A DNA stretch of 64,000 bases, taken from assembly GCA_963922705.1 (NCBI GenBank), contig CAWUJS010000004.1:3125-67124 (forward strand), in the 5' to 3' direction. This DNA is from TMED27 sp963922705 (GTDB lineage: Bacteria > Pseudomonadota > Alphaproteobacteria > Micavibrionales > Micavibrionaceae). The notes below the pieces were generated by a model that was not told the origin of the DNA, did not search any database, and worked only from the letters and a program-made list of their open reading frames with translations. This document shows positions 60,941 through 64,000 of this stretch, in pieces. How positions within the stretch are numbered: position 1 is the first letter of the stretch; every line of letters begins with the position of its first letter. The translations under genes and the position numbers were made by a program.

Positions 60941-61074
60941 ATGTAACCCTCAGGTTGTATTATTATTAAAAACAGAATTTTATTGATATAATGTTGCGCA
61001 TCGAATGATGCAAGACATTTATGAAACAAAAGTTGTTTTCTTTTAATGGGCTTTGCTTAAGACTGCAAGATAGT

Positions 61075-62010
61075 ATGAAGAATAATTTTAAAGATATGCA
61101 TTGCTGGGTGATTAGCGAAGGCATGGCTGGGACGGAAAACCAGTGCATTGCTGTTGCAGAAGCGCTCGGGGTTTGTTTTGATGTAAAGCGCATTAAGCTG
61201 CGGCAGCCCTGGAAATCATTATCGCCTTATTTGGGTTTTGAGCAAGGCTATAGCTTCTCCCCTGCCCTAACGCTGCCATGGCCGGATATTGTGATCGCCA
61301 GCGGACGCAAAAGCATTGCCGCTTCGCGCTATATTAAAAAGCAAAGTAACGGAAAAACATTCACCGTTCAAATTCAGGATCCGCGCATTGATCCGGCGCA
61401 GTTTGATCTGGTAGCTGTACCGCATCACGATCCAACACGCGGGAAGAATGTTATTGTCACAGATGCCGCGCCGAACAGGATTACCGCGGATAAGCTTCAG
61501 GATGCCACATGTAATTTTGAAGCGTTGTCCTGCTTACAAAAACCCCGCATTGCGGTTTTGATTGGCGGCAACAGCAAGGCTTACACAATGACGAGCGAGG
61601 TTACACGGCGGCTTGCGGTGCAGCTTAAAGCGCTTGACGGTGATTTGATGATAACGCCCTCGCGCAGGACAGGGGATGAGAATAAAGAGATTCTGCGCGC
61701 GCACTTACCAAATACTTATATCTGGGACGGGACGGACGAGAATCCTTATTTCGCTATGCTGGCTCTGGCAGATTTTATTTTGGTCACTGCCGATAGCGCC
61801 TCTATGCTCTCAGATGCTTGCAGCACTGGCGCACCAACTTATATGATACCATTAGAGGGTGGTCATCCGCGCCTTGATAAGCTACATAAACATCTTATTG
61901 ATAAAGGTGTTTTGAGGGTTTTCGATAGTAACCTTGAGACTTATACTTACGAACCCCTAAGAGATGCACAAATGGTTGCCGGTGCAATAATTGAAAGAAT
62001 AAATTTATGA
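61075..62010 (+). CDS. ELM1/mitochondrial fission-like (DUF1022) protein
   Basis: About 311 residues from the ATG at 61075; ATGs at 61021 and 61096 are alternatives. Conserved blocks are HCWVISEGMAGTENQCIAVA, LPWPDIVIASGRKSIAASRY, VQIQDPRIDP and the C-terminal ILVTADSASMLSDACSTGAP. The family occurs in Alphaproteobacteria and plant mitochondria (ELM1), looks like a GT-B type glycosyltransferase fold, and has no proven bacterial function. It overlaps trxB by 4 bp (ATGA). Confidence 0.88.
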   Translation: MKNNFKDMHCWVISEGMAGTENQCIAVAEALGVCFDVKRIKLRQPWKSLSPYLGFEQGYSFSPALTLPWPDIVIASGRKSIAASRYIKKQSNGKTFTVQIQDPRIDPAQFDLVAVPHHDPTRGKNVIVTDAAPNRITADKLQDATCNFEALSCLQKPRIAVLIGGNSKAYTMTSEVTRRLAVQLKALDGDLMITPSRRTGDENKEILRAHLPNTYIWDGTDENPYFAMLALADFILVTADSASMLSDACSTGAPTYMIPLEGGHPRLDKLHKHLIDKGVLRVFDSNLETYTYEPLRDAQMVAGAIIERINL

Positions 62011-62987
62011 GTGAAAAAGAAATAACAAACAAACACACCAAAGTTCTGATTATAGGTTCCGGCCCTGCGGGCTATACGGCGGCGATTTATGCTGCACGCG
62101 CTAATTTAAAACCTATTTTGGTCACTGGCGATACACCGGGCGGTCAATTGACCATAACAACCGAGGTTGAGAACTACCCCGGTTTTGCAGACGTTATTCA
62201 GGGGCCGTGGCTGATGGAGCAGATGAAAGGGCAAGCTGAGAATGTCGGCACCGATATTTGTCATGATTACATTGTCGATGTTGATTTCAGCCAGAGGCCT
62301 TTTAAAGCGGTCGCTGATTCCGGCAATGCCTATACGGGCGATACGGTGATTATTGCGACAGGTGCGAAAGCAAGATGGCTTGGGCTTGAAAGTGAAGAGA
62401 AATTCCAGAATCGCGGTGTCTCGGCATGCGCAACCTGTGACGGGTTCTTTTTCCGTGGCAAAGACGTTGCGATTGTTGGCGGCGGGAATACAGCAGCGGA
62501 AGAAGCATTATTCCTTACTAATTTTTGTTCCAAGGTTACGCTTATTCACAGGCGCGATGCATTACGAGCAGAAAAAATTTTACAAGACCGCCTTCATGCC
62601 AATGATAAGATCGAGTTTTTATGGGATACCGTTATTGAAGAGGTTTTGGGGGACGAGACTGGCATGACCGGTCTTCGTCTTAAAAATGTGAAAAGTAACG
62701 AGGAGAGCGCGCTTGATGCACATGGCTTGTTTGTTGCAATTGGTCATGATCCGGCAACGCAGCTTTTTAAAGGCAAGCTTTCTATGGATGGTTCCGGTTA
62801 TATTGATACCGAACCCGATTCGACAGCAACCGAAATTCCCGGTGTTTATGCGGCCGGCGATGTCACAGATCACATTTACCGCCAAGCCGTCACAGCAGCA
62901 GGAATGGGCTGTATGGCCGCATTAGAAGCAGATCGTTTTCTGGCAACACAGGATGCAGGAAATAATTCTGCTGAAGCGGCGGCATAA
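62007..62987 (+). CDS. trxB: Thioredoxin-disulfide reductase
   Basis: NADPH-dependent flavoenzyme that reduces thioredoxin. The 326-residue protein has the FAD motif GSGPAGYTAAIYAARA, the redox pair C141 and C144 in ACATCDGFF, the NADPH motif GGGNTAAEEALFL and the C-terminal AGDVTDHIYRQAVTAAG. It is coupled to the ELM1-like gene before it, with a LysR gene following, a common alphaproteobacterial arrangement. Confidence 0.97.
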   Translation: MSEKEITNKHTKVLIIGSGPAGYTAAIYAARANLKPILVTGDTPGGQLTITTEVENYPGFADVIQGPWLMEQMKGQAENVGTDICHDYIVDVDFSQRPFKAVADSGNAYTGDTVIIATGAKARWLGLESEEKFQNRGVSACATCDGFFFRGKDVAIVGGGNTAAEEALFLTNFCSKVTLIHRRDALRAEKILQDRLHANDKIEFLWDTVIEEVLGDETGMTGLRLKNVKSNEESALDAHGLFVAIGHDPATQLFKGKLSMDGSGYIDTEPDSTATEIPGVYAAGDVTDHIYRQAVTAAGMGCMAALEADRFLATQDAGNNSAEAAA

Positions 62988-63011
62988 TCAAGCTATAATA
63001 TTCCTGTGTCT

Positions 63012-63902
63012 ATGGATTGGGATAAATTGCGAATTTTTCATGCTGTTGCAGAAGCAGGTAGTTTTACGGCTGCTGGAAACTCGCTAAACCTCAATCAATC
63101 TTCGGTCTCACGGCAAATTAATTCTCTTGAAGAAAGCCTGGATGTTATTTTATTTCACCGCCATCCACGCGGCTTGGTTTTAACAGAACAAGGTGAAATT
63201 CTGAAAAAAGCAGTCTCGGATATCTTCACAAAGCTCTCATTGATCGAAGGACAGTTATCCGATACGAAAGATCTTGCTGAAGGGCCGCTTAAGATTACTG
63301 TTTCTGACTTTATCGGATCGACATGGCTTGCGCCAAAATTAAAGGATTTTCGGGTAAGCTATCCCTCCATTCAGCTAACAATTTTATTTGAAGACAGGAT
63401 TTTAAATTTAGGCATGCGCGAGGCGGATGCGGCACTAAGGCTAAGAAAATCAAAACAAGTTGACCTGATCCAAAGACATCTCACGCAGGTACATTTTTAT
63501 ATGTGCGCATCTACGGATTATATTGAGGAGTATGGTAGGCCAGAAAAAGCAGAAGATTTAAAAAATCATTGTTTGATTGGCTTTCCAATCGATACATATG
63601 CCCCGTTTAAAGAACCGAACTGGCTGTTTGAATTTGCAGAGGTTGATGTTCAGCATAACTACAACCTTTTGATGATGAATTCCATGTATTCTATTCATAG
63701 AGCGGTTGTCACGGGTGCGGGAATTGCTTTATTACCCGATCACCTCATCAGAGCACGTAGCGATTTGGAGATTATCATGCCCGATGTTAACAGGCCTGCT
63801 GTGGATTTATATTTTGTCTATGCAGAGGAAAGAAGACACTCACAGCGCATTGGCGCTTTGCGTGAATTTTTACTGAGAAATATTAGCGCAAAAACGCTTT
63901 AA
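63012..63902 (+). CDS. LysR family transcriptional regulator
   Basis: About 296 residues with an N-terminal winged helix (WDKLRIFHAVAEAGSFTAAG, LNLNQSSVSRQINSLEESL) and a LysR substrate-binding domain (about 90-290, GPLKITVSDFIGSTWLAPKL). The ATG at 63012 is chosen; a GTG two codons earlier is the alternative. It starts 24 bp after trxB, so it may be cotranscribed with it. The inducer is unknown. Confidence 0.92.
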   Translation: MDWDKLRIFHAVAEAGSFTAAGNSLNLNQSSVSRQINSLEESLDVILFHRHPRGLVLTEQGEILKKAVSDIFTKLSLIEGQLSDTKDLAEGPLKITVSDFIGSTWLAPKLKDFRVSYPSIQLTILFEDRILNLGMREADAALRLRKSKQVDLIQRHLTQVHFYMCASTDYIEEYGRPEKAEDLKNHCLIGFPIDTYAPFKEPNWLFEFAEVDVQHNYNLLMMNSMYSIHRAVVTGAGIALLPDHLIRARSDLEIIMPDVNRPAVDLYFVYAEERRHSQRIGALREFLLRNISAKTL

Positions 63903-63903
63903 G

Positions 63904-64000
63904 CCATGGCGATTGCATTTGGATTTAACAGCTAGATTTTTAATACAATACCGTCATCCCCGCGAAAGCGGCGTAATCGCAAGAAACCCTAAAGCCAACC
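63904..64000. repeat. MITE-like element, copy 3 (left part, cut by the window end)
   Basis: Starts with the left terminal repeat CCATGGCGATTGCATTTGG, then runs through CGTCATCCCCGCGAAAGCGG and the sequence shared with 48350-48400. The right end lies outside the window. It begins 2 bp after the LysR stop. Confidence 0.7.

Overview
The window looks like chromosomal DNA from a moderately AT-rich, free-living or predatory-type alphaproteobacterium. The basis is gene content: a eukaryote-type (GSII) glutamine synthetase, DUF3126, an ELM1-like protein beside trxB and a LysR gene, ornithine-lipid genes (olsB-olsA), lipid A/Kdo genes (waaA, lpxK, lpxL), class II DAHP synthase and glutamine-dependent NAD synthetase. 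A Micavibrio/Rhodospirillales-like lineage is my inference, not something the sequence proves. No phage, insertion sequence transposase or CRISPR array is visible.

Layout. 148-9168 (all minus) is a type IV pilus/type II secretion-like assembly operon whose order (E-G-I-J-K-ABC-N-peptidase) resembles an MSHA pilus locus; the secretin and pilins are not in the window. 9384-10499 is glnII. 10742-17998 holds four large proteins I cannot assign (two apparently one operon), a terminal-inverted-repeat element and a tRNA-Arg. 18060-26166 is an envelope-lipid region (ornithine lipid, Kdo transferase, LpxK, LpxL), interrupted by two tandem paralogous secreted proteins. 26170-34770 holds glutathione reductase, a class I-type cyclic-nucleotide phosphodiesterase, DAHP synthase, NadE, GltX and TrmJ. 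35291-40108 has rpsD, a chemoreceptor, a SulP transporter and a CAU tRNA that is probably tRNA-Ile2. 40149-43955 has an AlkB-like/DUF2431 modification pair, an mTERF-like repeat protein and a diguanylate cyclase. 43996-47893 is the dnaG-rpoD pair. 48087-50893 is an accessory stretch with repeat elements and a gene bracketed by an 83-bp exact duplication of the 3' end of yqeY. 51372-58086 is carA and carB split by a bicarbonate transporter (sbtA), its PII-like partner (sbtB) and a GxxExxY element. 59942-63902 is greA, an Lrp regulator, an ELM1-like gene, trxB and a LysR gene.

The most unusual signals are these. Short palindromic repeats (GTCAT...ATGAC ends) are dispersed between genes and also appear inside the reading frames of two essential genes, nadE and carB, without breaking them. 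The yqeY 3'-end duplication encloses one gene with a possible Cys-His deamidase-like motif. An AlkB/DUF2431 gene pair has a terminator-like hairpin in its leader. A PDEase_I-type HD phosphodiesterase is present in a bacterium. Bicarbonate uptake genes sit between the two subunits of a bicarbonate-consuming enzyme. All identifications come from reading motifs by eye; no database search was run.
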